Below, piece after piece: positions 12,301 to 26,600 of a stretch of 64,000 nucleotides of DNA. The first letter of the stretch is position 1. Each line of letters begins with the position of its first letter. The notes beneath the pieces were generated by a model, which was not told the origin of the DNA, ran no database searches, and worked only from the letters and a program-made list of their open reading frames with translations. The translations under genes and the position numbers were made by a program. This DNA is from Cylicocyclus nassatus (Eukaryota > Nematoda > Chromadorea > Rhabditida > Strongylidae), in assembly GCA_958299035.1 (NCBI GenBank), contig CATQJL010000305.1:35167733-35231732 (forward strand), read 5' to 3'.

Positions 12301-15100
12301 CACTCCTTCGTGAGCCTTGGCACTCCTTCGTAGGCCTTGGCACTCCTTCGTGAGCCTTGACACTCCTTCGTGAGCCTTGACACTCCTTCGTAGGTCTTGA
12401 CACTCTTTCGAGAGCATTGGCACTCCTTCGTGAGCCTTGACACTCCTTCGTGAGCCTTGACACTCCTTCGTAGGCCTTGACACTCCTTCGTGAGCCTTGA
12501 CACTCCTTCGTAGGCCTTGACACTCCTTCGTGAGCCTTGACACTCCTTCGTAGGCCTTGACTCTCCTTCGTAGGCCTTGACACTCCTTCGTGAGCCTTGA
12601 CACTCCTTCGTGAGCCTTGACACTCCTTCGTAGGCCTTGACACTCCTTCGTGAGCCTTGACACTCCTTCGTAGGCCTTGACACTCCTTCGTGAGCCTTGA
12701 CACTCCTTTGTGAGCCTTGACACTCCTTCGTGAGCCTTGACACTCCTTCGTAGGCCTTGACACTCCTTCGTGAGCCTTGACACTCCTTCGTGAGCCTTGA
12801 CACTCCTTCGTAGGCCTTGACACTCCTTCGTGAGCCTTGACACTCCTTCGTAGGCCTTGACACTCCTTCGTGAGCCTTGACACTCCTTCGTAGGCCTTGA
12901 CTCTCCTTCGTAGGCCTTGACACTCCTTCGTGAGCCTTGACACTCCTTCGTGAGCCTTGACACTCCTTCGTAGGCCTTGACACTCCTTCGTGAGCCTTGA
13001 CACTCCTTCGTAGGCCTTGACACTCCTTCGTGAGCCTTGACACTCCTTCGTAGGCCTTGACACTCCTTCGTGAGCCTTGACACTCCTTTGTGAGCCTTGA
13101 CACTCCTTCGTGAGCCTTGACACTCCTTCGTAGGCCTTGACACTCCTTCGTGAGCCTTGACACTCCTTTGTGAGCCTTGACACTCCTTCGTGAGCCTTGA
13201 CACTCCTTCGTAGGCCTTGACACTCCTTCGTGAGCCTTAACACTCCTTCATGAGCCTTGACACTCCTTCGTAGGCCTTGACACTCCTTCGTGAGCCTTGA
13301 CACTCCTTCGTAGGCTTTGACACTCCTTCGTGAGCCTTGACACTCCTTCGTAGGCCTTGGCACTCCTTCGTAGGCCTTGGCACTCCTTCGTGAGCCTTGA
13401 CACTCCTTCGTGAGCCTTGACACTCCTTCGTGAGCCTTGACACTCCTTCGTAGGCTTTGACACTCCTTCGTGAGCCTTGACACTCCTTCGTAGGCCTTGA
13501 CACTCCTTCGTGAGCCTTGACACTCCTTCGTAGGCCTTGACACTACTTCGTGAGCCTTGACACTCCTTCGTGAGCCTTGACACTCCTTCGTAGGCCTTGA
13601 CACTCCTTCGTGAGCCTTGACACTCCTTCGTAGGCCTTGACACTCCTTCGTGAGCCTTGACACTCCTTCGTAGGCCTTGACTCTCCTTCGTAGGCCTTGA
13701 CACTCCTTCGTGAGCCTTGACACTCCTTCGTGAGCCTTGACACTCCTTCGTAGGCCTTGACACTCCTTCGTGAGCCTTGACACTCCTTCGTAGGCCTTGA
13801 CACTCCTTCGTGAGCCTTGACACTCCTTCGTAGGCCTTGACACTCCTTCGTGAGCCTTGACACTCCTTTGTGAGCCTTGACACTCCTTCGTGAGCCTTGA
13901 CACTCCTTCGTAGGCCTTGACACTCCTTCGTGAGCCTTGACACTCCTTTGTGAGCCTTGACACTCCTTCGTGAGCCTTGACACTCCTTCGTAGGCCTTGA
14001 CACTCCTTCGTGAGCCTTAACACTCCTTCATGAGCCTTGACACTCCTTCGTAGGCCTTGACACTCCTTCGTGAGCCTTGACACTCCTTCGTAGGCTTTGA
14101 CACTCCTTCGTGAGCCTTGACACTCCTTCGCAGGCCTTGACACTCCTTCGTAGGCCTTGACACTCCTTCGTGAGCCTTAACACTCCTTCATGAGCCTTGA
14201 CACTCCTTCGTAGGCCTTGACACTCCTTCGTGAGCCTTGACACTCCTTCGTAGGCTTTGACACTCCTTCGTGAGCCTTGACACTCCTTCGTAGGCCTTGG
14301 CACTCCTTCGTAGGCCTTGGCACTCCTTCGTGAGCCTTGACACTCCTTCGTGAGCCTTGACACTCCTTCGTGAGCCTTGACACTCCTTCGTAGGCTTTGA
14401 CACTCCTTCGTGAGCCTTGACACTCCTTCGTAGGCCTTGGCACTCCTTCGTGAGCCTTGACACTCCTTCGTAGGCCTTGACACTCCTTCGTAGGCCTTGA
14501 CACTCCTTCGTGAGCCTTGACACTCCTTCGTGAGCCTTGACACTCCTTCGTAGGCCTTGACACTCTTTCGTGAGCCTTGACACTCCTTCGTGAGCCTTGA
14601 CACTCCTTCGTGAGCCTTGACACTCCTTCGTAGGCCTTGACACTCTTTCGTGAGCCTTGACACTCCTTCGTGAGCCTTGACACTCCTTCGTGAGCCTTGG
14701 CACTCCTTCGTAGGCCTTGGCACTCCTTCGTGAGCCTTGACACTCCTTCGTGAGCCTTGACACTCCTTCGTAGGTCTTGACACTCTTTCGAGAGCATTGG
14801 CACTCCTTCGTGAGCCTTGACACTCCTTCGTGAGCCTTGACACTCCTTCGTAGGCCTTGACACTCCTTCGTGAGCCTTGACACTCCTTCGTAGGCCTTGA
14901 CACTCCTTCGTGAGCCTTGACACTCCTTCGTAGGCCTTGACTCTCCTTCGTAGGCCTTGACACTCCTTCGTGAGCCTTGACACTCCTTCGTGAGCCTTGA
15001 CACTCCTTCGTAGGCCTTGACACTCCTTCGTGAGCCTTGACACTCCTTCGTAGGCCTTGACACTCCTTCGTGAGCCTTGACACTCCTTCGTAGGCCTTGA

Positions 15101-17020
15101 CACTCCTTCGTGAGCCTTGACACTCCTTTGTGAGCCTTGACACTCCTTCGTGAGCCTTGACACTCCTTCGTAGGCCTTGACACTCCTTCGTGAGCCTTGA
15201 CACTCCTTTGTGAGCCTTGACACTCCTTCGTGAGCCTTGACACTCCTTCGTAGGCCTTGACACTCCTTCGTGAGCCTTAACACTCCTTCATGAGCCTTGA
15301 CACTCCTTCGTAGGCCTTGACACTCCTTCGTGAGCCTTGACACTCCTTCGTAGGCTTTGACACTCCTTCGTGAGCCTTGACACTCCTTCGTGAGCCTTGA
15401 CACTCCTTCGTAGGCCTTGGCACTCCTTCGTAGGCCTTGGCACTCCTTCGTGAGCCTTGACACTCCTTCGTGAGCCTTGACACTCCTTCGTGAGCCTTGA
15501 CACTCCTTCGTAGGCTTTGACACTCCTTCGTGAGCCTTGACACTCCTTCGTAGGCCTTGGCACTCCTTCGTGAGCCTTGACACTCCTTCGTAGGCCTTGA
15601 CACTCCTTCGTAGGCCTTGACACTCCTTCGTGAGCCTTGACACTCCTTCGTGAGCCTTGACACTCCTTCGTAGGCCTTGACACTCTTTCGTGAGCCTTGA
15701 CACTCCTTCGTGAGCCTTGACACTCCTTCGTGAGCCTTGACACTCCTTCGTAGGCCTTGACACTCTTTCGTGAGCCTTGACACTCCTTCGTGAGCCTTGA
15801 CACTCCTTCGTGAGCCTTGGCACTCCTTCGTAGGCCTTGGCACTCCTTCGTGAGCCTTGACACTCCTTCGTAGGTCTTGACACTCTTTCGAGAGCATTGG
15901 CACTCCTTCGTGAGCCTTGACACTCCTTCGTGAGCCTTGACACTCCTTCGTAGGCCTTGACACTCCTTCGTGAGCCTTGACACTCCTTCGTAGGCCTTGA
16001 CACTCCTTCGTGAGCCTTGACACTCCTTCGTAGGCCTTGACTCTCCTTCGTAGGCCTTGACACTCCTTCGTGAGCCTTGACACTCCTTCGTGAGCCTTGA
16101 CACTCCTTCGTAGGCCTTGACACTCCTTCGTGAGCCTTGACACTCCTTCGTAGGCCTTGACACTCCTTCGTGAGCCTTGACACTCCTTTGTGAGCCTTGA
16201 CACTCCTTCGTGAGCCTTGACACTCCTTCGTAGGCCTTGACACTCCTTCGTGAGCCTTGACACTCCTTTGTGAGCCTTGACACTCCTTCGTGAGCCTTGA
16301 CACTCCTTCGCAGGCCTTGACACTCCTTCGTAGGCCTTGACACTCCTTCGTGAGCCTTAACACTCCTTCATGAGCCTTGACACTCCTTCGTAGGCCTTGA
16401 CACTCCTTCGTGAGCCTTGACACTCCTTCGTAGGCTTTGACACTCCTTCGTGAGCCTTGACACTCCTTCGTAGGCCTTGGCACTCCTTCGTGAGCCTTGA
16501 CACTCCTTCGTGAGCCTTGACACTCCTTCGTGAGCCTTGACACTCCTTCGTAGGCCTTGACACTCCTTCGTGAGCCTTGACACTCCTTCGTAGGCCTTGA
16601 CACTCCTTCGTGAGCCTTGACACTCCTTTGTGAGCCTTGACACTCCTTCGTGAGCCTTGACACTCCTTCGTAGGCCTTGACACTCCTTCGTGAGCCTTAA
16701 CACTCCTTCATGAGCCTTGACACTCCTTCGTAGGCCTTGACACTCCTTCGTGAGCCTTGACACTCCTTCGTAGGCCTTGACACTCCTTCGTGAGCCTTGA
16801 CACTCCTTCGTAGGCCTTGGCACTCCTTCGTGAGCCTTGACACTCCTTCGTAGGCCTTGACACTCCTTCGTGAGCCTTGACACTCCTTCGTGAGCCTTGA
16901 CACTCCTTCGTGAGCCTTGACACTCCTTCGTAGGCCTTGGCACTCCTTCGTAGGCCTTGACACTCCTTCGTGAGCCTTGACACTCCTTCGTGAGCCTTGA
17001 CACTCCTTCGTGAGCCTTGA
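15101..17020. repeat. 1920-bp tandem duplication, copy 1
   Basis: 96 monomers whose A/B/variant order is repeated in 17021-18960. Anchors: markers 15271/17191, 16351/18271 and 16691/18611, agagcattgg 15891/17811, caggcc 16311/18231. In the lines I compared I saw no difference inside the repeat. Order diverges left of about 15101. Confidence 0.9.
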
Positions 17021-18960
17021 CACTCCTTCGTGAGCCTTGACACTCCTTTGTGAGCCTTGACACTCCTTCGTGAGCCTTGACACTCCTTCGTAGGCCTTGA
17101 CACTCCTTCGTGAGCCTTGACACTCCTTTGTGAGCCTTGACACTCCTTCGTGAGCCTTGACACTCCTTCGTAGGCCTTGACACTCCTTCGTGAGCCTTAA
17201 CACTCCTTCATGAGCCTTGACACTCCTTCGTAGGCCTTGACACTCCTTCGTGAGCCTTGACACTCCTTCGTAGGCTTTGACACTCCTTCGTGAGCCTTGA
17301 CACTCCTTCGTGAGCCTTGACACTCCTTCGTAGGCCTTGGCACTCCTTCGTAGGCCTTGGCACTCCTTCGTGAGCCTTGACACTCCTTCGTGAGCCTTGA
17401 CACTCCTTCGTGAGCCTTGACACTCCTTCGTAGGCTTTGACACTCCTTCGTGAGCCTTGACACTCCTTCGTAGGCCTTGGCACTCCTTCGTGAGCCTTGA
17501 CACTCCTTCGTAGGCCTTGACACTCCTTCGTAGGCCTTGACACTCCTTCGTGAGCCTTGACACTCCTTCGTGAGCCTTGACACTCCTTCGTAGGCCTTGA
17601 CACTCTTTCGTGAGCCTTGACACTCCTTCGTGAGCCTTGACACTCCTTCGTGAGCCTTGACACTCCTTCGTAGGCCTTGACACTCTTTCGTGAGCCTTGA
17701 CACTCCTTCGTGAGCCTTGACACTCCTTCGTGAGCCTTGGCACTCCTTCGTAGGCCTTGGCACTCCTTCGTGAGCCTTGACACTCCTTCGTAGGTCTTGA
17801 CACTCTTTCGAGAGCATTGGCACTCCTTCGTGAGCCTTGACACTCCTTCGTGAGCCTTGACACTCCTTCGTAGGCCTTGACACTCCTTCGTGAGCCTTGA
17901 CACTCCTTCGTAGGCCTTGACACTCCTTCGTGAGCCTTGACACTCCTTCGTAGGCCTTGACTCTCCTTCGTAGGCCTTGACACTCCTTCGTGAGCCTTGA
18001 CACTCCTTCGTGAGCCTTGACACTCCTTCGTAGGCCTTGACACTCCTTCGTGAGCCTTGACACTCCTTCGTAGGCCTTGACACTCCTTCGTGAGCCTTGA
18101 CACTCCTTTGTGAGCCTTGACACTCCTTCGTGAGCCTTGACACTCCTTCGTAGGCCTTGACACTCCTTCGTGAGCCTTGACACTCCTTTGTGAGCCTTGA
18201 CACTCCTTCGTGAGCCTTGACACTCCTTCGCAGGCCTTGACACTCCTTCGTAGGCCTTGACACTCCTTCGTGAGCCTTAACACTCCTTCATGAGCCTTGA
18301 CACTCCTTCGTAGGCCTTGACACTCCTTCGTGAGCCTTGACACTCCTTCGTAGGCTTTGACACTCCTTCGTGAGCCTTGACACTCCTTCGTAGGCCTTGG
18401 CACTCCTTCGTGAGCCTTGACACTCCTTCGTGAGCCTTGACACTCCTTCGTGAGCCTTGACACTCCTTCGTAGGCCTTGACACTCCTTCGTGAGCCTTGA
18501 CACTCCTTCGTAGGCCTTGACACTCCTTCGTGAGCCTTGACACTCCTTTGTGAGCCTTGACACTCCTTCGTGAGCCTTGACACTCCTTCGTAGGCCTTGA
18601 CACTCCTTCGTGAGCCTTAACACTCCTTCATGAGCCTTGACACTCCTTCGTAGGCCTTGACACTCCTTCGTGAGCCTTGACACTCCTTCGTAGGCCTTGA
18701 CACTCCTTCGTGAGCCTTGACACTCCTTCGTAGGCCTTGGCACTCCTTCGTGAGCCTTGACACTCCTTCGTAGGCCTTGACACTCCTTCGTGAGCCTTGA
18801 CACTCCTTCGTGAGCCTTGACACTCCTTCGTGAGCCTTGACACTCCTTCGTAGGCCTTGGCACTCCTTCGTAGGCCTTGACACTCCTTCGTGAGCCTTGA
18901 CACTCCTTCGTGAGCCTTGACACTCCTTCGTGAGCCTTGACACTCCTTCGTGAGCCTTGA
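17021..18960. repeat. 1920-bp tandem duplication, copy 2
   Basis: Follows copy 1 directly. Similarity ends at about 18960, where B and two cttct-tgag monomers (18981, 19001) replace the cctttg monomer of copy 1. The total of 3860 bp is almost exactly two periods, so this is a simple two-copy event, and a recent one judging from the absence of visible substitutions. Confidence 0.9.
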
Positions 18961-21900
18961 CACTCCTTCGTAGGCCTTGACACTCCTTCTTGAGCCTTGA
19001 CACTCCTTCTTGAGCCTTGACACTCCTTCGTAGGTCTTGACACTCTTTCGTGAGCCTTGACACTCCTTCGTGAGCCTTGACACTCCTTCGTAGGCCTTGA
19101 CACTCCTTCGTGAGCCTTGACACTCCTTCGTAGGCCTTGACACTCCTTCGTGAGCCTTGACACTCCTTCGTAGGCCTTGACACTCCTTCGTGAGCCTTAA
19201 CACTCCTTCATGAGCCTTGACACTCCTTCGTAGGCCTTGACACTCCTTCGTGAGCCTTGACACTCCTTCGTAGGTCTTAACTCTCCTTCGTGAGCCTTGA
19301 CACTCCTTCGTAGGCCTTGACACTCCTTCGTGAGCCTTGACACTCTTTCGAGAGCATTGGCACTCCTTTGTGAGCCTTGACACTCCTTCGTGAGCCTTGA
19401 CACTCCTTCGCAGGCCTTGACACTCCTTCGTAGGCCTTGACACTCCTTCGTGAGCCTTAACACTCCTTCATGAGCCTTGACACTCCTTCGTAGGCCTTGA
19501 CACTCCTTCGTGAGCCTTGACACTCCTTCGTAGGCTTTGACACTCCTTCGTGAGCCTTGACACTCCTTCGTAGGCCTTGGCACTCCTTCGTGAGCCTTGA
19601 CACTCCTTCGTGAGCCTTGACACTCCTTCGTGAGCCTTGACACTCCTTCGTAGGCCTTGACACTCCTTCGTGAGCCTTGACACTCCTTCGTAGGCCTTGA
19701 CACTCCTTCGTGAGCCTTGACACTCCTTTGTGAGCCTTGACACTCCTTCGTGAGCCTTGACACTCCTTCGTAGGCCTTGACACTCCTTCGTGAGCCTTAA
19801 CACTCCTTCATGAGCCTTGACACTCCTTCGTAGGCCTTGACACTCCTTCGTGAGCCTTGACACTCCTTCGTAGGCCTTGGCACTCCTTCGTGAGCCTTGA
19901 CACTCCTTCGTAGGCCTTGACACTCCTTCGTGAGCCTTGACACTCCTTCGTGAGCCTTGACACTCCTTCGTGAGCCTTGAAACTCCTTCGTAGGCCTTGA
20001 CACTCCTTCTTGAGCCTTGACACTCCTTCTTGAGCCTTGACACTCCTTCGTGAGCCTTGACACTCCTTCGTAGGTCTTGACACTCTTTCGTGAGCCTTGA
20101 CACTCCTTCGTAGGCCTTGACACTCCTTCGTGAGCCTTGACACTCCTTCGTAGGTCTTAACTCTCCTTCGTGAGCCTTGACACTCCTTCGTAGGCCTTGA
20201 CACTCCTTCGTGAGCCTTGACACTCCTTCGTAGGCCTTGACACTCCTTCGTGAGCCTTGACACTCCTTCGTAGGCCTTGACACTCCTTCGTGAGCCTTAA
20301 CACTCCTTCATGAGCCTTGACACTCCTTCGTAGGCCTTGACACTCCTTCGTGAGCCTTGACACTCCTTCGTAGGTCTTAACTCTCCTTCGTGAGCCTTGA
20401 CACTCCTTCGTAGGCCTTGACACTCCTTCGTGAGCCTTGACACTCTTTCGAGAGCATTGGCACTCCTTCGTGAGCCTTGACACTCCTTCGTGAGCCTTGA
20501 CACTCCTTCGTAGGCCTTGACACTCCTTCGTGAGCCTTGACACTCCTTCGTAGGCCTTGACACTCCTTCGTGAGCCTTGACACTCCTTCGTAGGCCTTGA
20601 CTCTCCTTCGTAGGCCTTGACACTCCTTCGTGAGCCTTGACACTCCTTCGTGAGCCTTGACACTCCTTCGTAGGCCTTGACACTCCTTCGTGAGCCTTGA
20701 CACTCCTTCGTAGGCCTTGACACTCCTTCGTGAGCCTTGACACTCCTTCGTAGGCCTTGACACTCCTTCGTGAGCCTTGACACTCCTTCGTAGGCCTTGA
20801 CACTCCTTCGTGAGCCTTAACACTCCTTCATGAGCCTTGACACTCCTTCGTAGGCCTTGACACTCTTTCGTGAGCCTTGACACTCCTTCGTAGGCCTTGA
20901 CACTCCTTCGTGAGCCTTGACACTCCTTCGTAGGCCTTGGCACTCCTTCGTGAGCCTTGACACTCCTTCGTAGGCCTTGACACTCCTTCGTAGGCCTTGA
21001 CACTCCTTCGTAGGCCTTGACACTCCTTCGTGAGCCTTGACACTCCTTCGTGAGCCTTGACACTCCTTTGTGAGCCTTGACACTCCTTCGTGAGCCTTGA
21101 CACTCCTTCGTAGGCCTTGACACTCCTTCGTAGGCCTTGACACTCCTTTGTGAGCCTTGACACTCCTTCGTGAGCCTTGACACTCCTTCGTAGGCCTTGA
21201 CACTCCTTCGTGAGCCTTGACACTCCTTCGTAGGCCTTGACACTCCTTCGTGAGCCTTGACACTCCTTCGTAGGCCTTGACACTCCTTCGTGAGCCTTGA
21301 CACTCCTTCGTAGGCCTTGACACTCCTTCGTGAGCCTTGACACTCCTTCGTAAGCCTTGACTCTCCTTCGTAGGCCTTGACACTCCTTCGTGAGCCTTGA
21401 CACTCCTTCGTGAGCCTTGACACTCCTTCGTAGGCCTTGACACTCCTTCGTGAGCCTTGACACTCCTTCGTAAGCCTTGACACTCCTTCGTGAGCCTTGA
21501 CACTCCTTCGTAGGCCTTGACACTTCTTCGTGAGCCTTGACACTCCTTTGTGAGCCTTGACACTCCTTCGTGAGCCTTGACACTCCTTCGTAGGCCTTGA
21601 CACTCCTTCGTAGGCCTTGACACTCCTTTGTGAGCCTTGACACTCCTTCGTGAGCCTTGACACTCCTTCGTAGGCCTTGACACTCCTTCGTGAGCCTTGA
21701 CACTCCTTCGTAGGCCTTGACACTCCTTCGTGAGCCTTGACACTCCTTTGTGAGCCTTGACACTCCTTCGTGAGCCTTGACACTCCTTCGTAGGCCTTGA
21801 CACTCCTTCGTAGGCCTTGACACTCCTTCGTGAGCCTTAACACTCCTTCATGAGCCTTGACACTCCTTCGTAGGCCTTGACACTCTTTCGTGAGCCTTGA

Positions 21901-24900
21901 CACTCCTTCGTGAGCCTTGACACTCCTTCGTGAGCCTTGACACTCCTTCGTAGGCCTTGGCACTCCTTCGTGAGCCTTGACACTCCTTCGTGAGCCTTGA
22001 CACTCCTTCGTGAGCCTTGACACTCCTTCGTAGGCCTTGACACTCCTTCGTGAGCCTTGACACTCCTTCGTAGGCCTTGACACTCCTTCGTGAGCCTTGA
22101 CACTCCTTTGTGAGCCTTGACACTCCTTTGTGAGCCTTGACACTCCTTCGTGAGCCTTGACACTCCTTCGTAGGCCTTGACACTCCTTCGTAGGCCTTGA
22201 CACTCCTTTGTGAGCCTTGACACTCCTTCGTGAGCCTTGACACTCCTTCGTAGGCCTTGACACTCCTTCGTGAGCCTTGACACTCCTTCGTAGGCCTTGA
22301 CACTCCTTCGTAGGCCTTGACACTCCTTTGTGAGCCTTGACACTCCTTCGTGAGCCTTGACACTCCTTCGTAGGCCTTGACACTCCTTCGTGAGCCTTGA
22401 CACTCCTTCGTAGGCCTTGACACTCCTTCGTGAGCCTTGACACTCCTTTGTGAGCCTTGACACTCCTTCGTGAGCCTTGACACTCCTTCGTAGGCCTTGA
22501 CACTCCTTCGTAGGCCTTGACACTCCTTCGTGAGCCTTAACACTCCTTCATGAGCCTTGACACTCCTTCGTAGGCCTTGACACTCTTTCGTGAGCCTTGA
22601 CACTCCTTCGTGAGCCTTGACACTCCTTCGTGAGCCTTGACACTCCTTCGTAGGCCTTGGCACTCCTTCGTGAGCCTTGACACTCCTTCGTGAGCCTTGA
22701 CACTCCTTCGTGAGCCTTGACACTCCTTCGTAGGCCTTGACACTCCTTCGTGAGCCTTGACACTCCTTCGTAGGCCTTGACACTCCTTCGTGAGCCTTGA
22801 CACTCCTTTGTGAGCCTTGACACTCCTTTGTGAGCCTTGACACTCCTTCGTGAGCCTTGACACTCCTTCGTAGGCCTTGACACTCCTTCGTAGGCCTTGA
22901 CACTCCTTTGTGAGCCTTGACACTCCTTCGTGAGCCTTGACACTCCTTCGTAGGCCTTGACACTCCTTCGTGAGCCTTGACACTCCTTCGTAGGCCTTGA
23001 CACTCCTTCGTGAGCCTTGACACTCCTTTGTGAGCCTTTACACTCCTTCGTGAGCCTTGACACTCCTTCGTAGGCCTTGACACTCCTTCGTGAGCCTTGA
23101 CACTCCTTCGTGAGCCTTGACACTCCTTCGTGAGCCTTGACACTCCTTCGTGAGCCTTGACACTCCTTCGTGAGCCTTGACACTCCTTCGTGAGGCTTGA
23201 CACTCCTTCGTAGGCCTTGACACTCCTTCGTAGGCCTTGACACTCCTTCGTGAGCCTTGACACTCCTTCGTGAGCCTTGACACTCCTTTGTGAGCCTTGA
23301 CACTCCTTCGTGAGCCTTGACACTCCTTCGTAGGCCTTGACACTCCTTCGTAGGCCTTGACACTCCTTTGTGAGCCTTGACACTCCTTCGTGAGCCTTGA
23401 CACTCCTTCGTAGGCCTTGACACTCCTTCGTGAGCCTTGACACTCCTTCGTAGGCCTTGACACTCCTTCGTGAGCCTTGACACTCCTTCGTAGGCCTTGA
23501 CACTCCTTCGTAGGCCTTGACACTCCTTCGTAGGCCTTGACACTCCTTCGTGAGCCTTGACACTCCTTCGTAAGCCTTGACTCTCCTTCGTAGGCCTTGA
23601 CACTCCTTTGTGAGCCTTGACACTCCTTCGTGAGCCTTGACACTCCTTCGTAGGCCTTGACACTCCTTCGTAGGCCTTGACACTCCTTCGTGAGCCTTGA
23701 CACTCCTTCGTAGGCCTTGACACTACTTCGTGAGCCTTGACACTCCTTTGTGAGCCTTGACACTCCTTCGTGAGCCTTGACACTCCTTCGTAGGCCTTGA
23801 CACTCCTTCGTAGGCCTTGACACTCCTTCGTGAGCCTTAACACTCCTTCATGAGCCTTGACACTCCTTCGTAGGCCTTGACACTCTTTCGTGAGCCTTGA
23901 CACTCCTTCGTGAGCCTTGACACTCCTTCGTGAGCCTTGACACTCCTTCGTAGGCCTTGGCACTCCTTCGTGAGCCTTGACACTCCTTCGTGAGCCTTGA
24001 CACTCCTTCGTGAGCCTTGACACTCCTTCGTAGGCCTTGACACTCCTTCGTGAGCCTTGACACTCCTTCGTAGGCCTTGACACTCCTTCGTGAGCCTTGA
24101 CACTCCTTTGTGAGCCTTGACACTCCTTTGTGAGCCTTGACACTCCTTCGTGAGCCTTGACACTCCTTCGTAGGCCTTGACACTCCTTCGTGAGCCTTGA
24201 CACTCCTTCGTGAGCCTTGACACTCCTTCGTGAGCCTTGACACTCCTTCGTAGGCCTTGACACTCCTTCGTGAGCCTTGACACTCCTTCGTGAGCCTTGA
24301 CACTCCTTCGTAGGCCTTGACACTCCTTCGTAGGCCTTGACACTCCTTTGTGAGCCTTGACACTCCTTCGTGAGCCTTGACACTCCTTCGTAGGCCTTGA
24401 CACTCCTTCGTGAGCCTTGACACTCCTTCGTGAGCCTTGACACTCCTTCGTAGGCCTTGACACTCCTTCGTGAGCCTTGACACTCCTTTGTGAGCCTTGA
24501 CACTCCTTCGTGAGCCTTGACACTCCTTCGTAGGCCTTGACACTCCTTCGTAGGCCTTGACACTCCTTCGTGAGCCTTAACACTCCTTCATGAGCCTTGA
24601 CACTCCTTCGTAGGCCTTGACACTCTTTCGTGAGCCTTGACACTCCTTCGTGAGCCTTGACACTCCTTCGTGAGCCTTGACACTCCTTCGTAGGCCTTGG
24701 CACTCCTTCGTGAGCCTTGACACTCCTTCGTGAGCCTTGACACTCCTTCGTAGGCCTTGACACTCCTTCGTAGGCCTTGAGACTCCTTCGTGAGCCTTGA
24801 CACTCCTTCGTGAGCCTTGACACTCCTTTGTGAGCCTTGACACTCCTTCGTGAGCCTTGACACTCCTTCGTAGGCCTTGACACTCCTTCGTAGGCCTTGA

Positions 24901-25640
24901 CACTCCTTTGTGAGCCTTGACACTCCTTCGTGAGCCTTGACACTCCTTCGTAGGCCTTGACACTCCTTCGTGAGCCTTGACACTCCTTCGTAGGCCTTGA
25001 CACTCCTTCGTGAGCCTTGACACTCCTTCGTGAGCCTTGACACTCCTTCGTAGGCCTTGACTCTCCTTCGTAGGCCTTGACACTCCTTCGTGAGCCTTGA
25101 CACTCCTTCGTAGGCCTTGACACTCCTTCGTAGGCCTTGACACTCCTTCGTGAGCCTTGACACTCCTTCGTAGGCCTTGACACTCCTTCGTGAGCCTTGA
25201 CACTCCTTCGTGAGCCTTGACACTCCTTCGTAGGCCTTGACACTCCTTCGTGAGCCTTGACACTCCTTCGTAGGCCTTGACACTCCTTCGTGAGCCTTGA
25301 CACTCCTTTGTGAGCCTTGACACTCCTTCGTAGGCCTTGACACTCCTTCGTGAGCCTTGACACTCCTTCGTAGGCCTTGACACTCCTTCGTGAGCCTTGA
25401 CACTCCTTCGTGAGCCTTAACACTCCTTCATGAGCCTTGACACTCCTTCGTAGGCCTTGACACTTCTTCGTGAGCCTTGACACTCCTTCGTAGGCCTTGA
25501 CACTCCTTCGTGAGCCTTGACACTCCTTCGTAGGCCTTGACACTCCTTCGTGAGCCTTGACACTCCTTCGTGAGCCTTGACACTCCTTCGTGAGCCTTGA
25601 CACTCCTTCGTAGGCCTTGACACTTCTTCGTGAGCCTTGA

Positions 25641-26000
25641 CACTCCTTCGTGAGCCTTGACACTCCTTCGTAGGCCTTGACTCTCCTTCGTAGGCCTTGA
25701 CACTCCTTCGTGAGCCTTGACACTCCTTCGTGAGCCTTGACACTCCTTCTTAGGCCTTGACACTCCTTCGTGAGCCTTGACACTCCTTCGTAGGCCTTGA
25801 CACTCCTTCGTGAGCCTTGACACTCCTTCGTAGGCCTTGACACTTCTTCGTGAGCCTTGACACTCCTTTGTGAGCCTTGACACTCCTTCGTGAGCCTTGA
25901 CACTCCTTCGTAGGCCTTGACACTCCTTCGTAGGCCTTGACACTCCTTCGTGAGCCTTAACACTCCTTCATGAGCCTTGACACTCCTTCGTAGGCCTTGA
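25641..26000. repeat. 360-bp block duplicated at 26601-26960 (offset 960)
   Basis: Shared anchors: ctctccttcg 25681/26641, cttct-tagg 25741/26701 and the marker 25951/26911. Monomer order diverges on both sides at the stated ends. Confidence 0.8.
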
Positions 26001-26100
26001 CACTCTTTCGTGAGCCTTGACACTCCTTCGTAGGCCTTGACACTCCTTCGTGAGCCTTGACACTCCTTCGTGAGCCTTGGCACTCCTTCGTAGGCCTTGG

Positions 26101-26560
26101 CACTCCTTCGTGAGCCTTGACACTCCTTCGTAGGCCTTGACACTTCTTCGTGAGCCTTGACACTCCTTTGTGAGCCTTGACACTCCTTCGTGAGCCTTGA
26201 CACTCCTTCGTGAGCCTTGACACTCCTTCGTGAGCCTTGACACTCCTTCGTAGGCCTTGACACTCCTTCGTGAGCCTTGACACTCCTTCGTAGGCCTGGA
26301 CACTCCTTCGTGAGCCTTGACACTCCTTCGTGAGCCTTGACACTCCTTCGTAGGCCTTGACACTCTTTCGTGAGCCTTGACACTCCTTCGTGAGCCTTGA
26401 CACTCCTTCGTGAGCCTTGACACTCCTTCGTAGGCCTTGGCACTCCTTCGTGAGCCTTGACACTCCTTCGTGAGCCTTGACACTCCTTCGTAGGTCTTGA
26501 CACTCTTTCGAGAGCATTGGCACTCCTTCGTGAGCCTTGACACTCCTTCGTGAGCCTTGA
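26101..26560. repeat. 460-bp block duplicated at 27161-27620 (offset 1060)
   Basis: Shared anchors: cacttcttcg 26141/27201, the unusual taggcctgga 26291/27351 and agagcattgg 26511/27571. Similarity stops abruptly at both ends. Confidence 0.8.
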
Positions 26561-26600
26561 CACTCCTTCGTGAGCCTTGACACTCCTTCGTAGGCCTTGA

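Larger units (their letters stand above)
1..19570. repeat. Array 1 domain I
   Basis: This neighbourhood is defined by private variants. The monomer ending caggccttga occurs at 1071, 1631, 2931, 4591, 6651, 8331, 9491, 10051, 11151, 11711, 14131, 16311, 18231 and 19411 and I did not see it further right. The variant taggctttga is common up to about 19540 and then disappears. The domain is organised around a 1.66-1.68-kb higher-order unit plus a 1.92-kb duplication. The right boundary is approximate, because the transition to domain II is a change in variant content and not a break. Confidence 0.75.
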
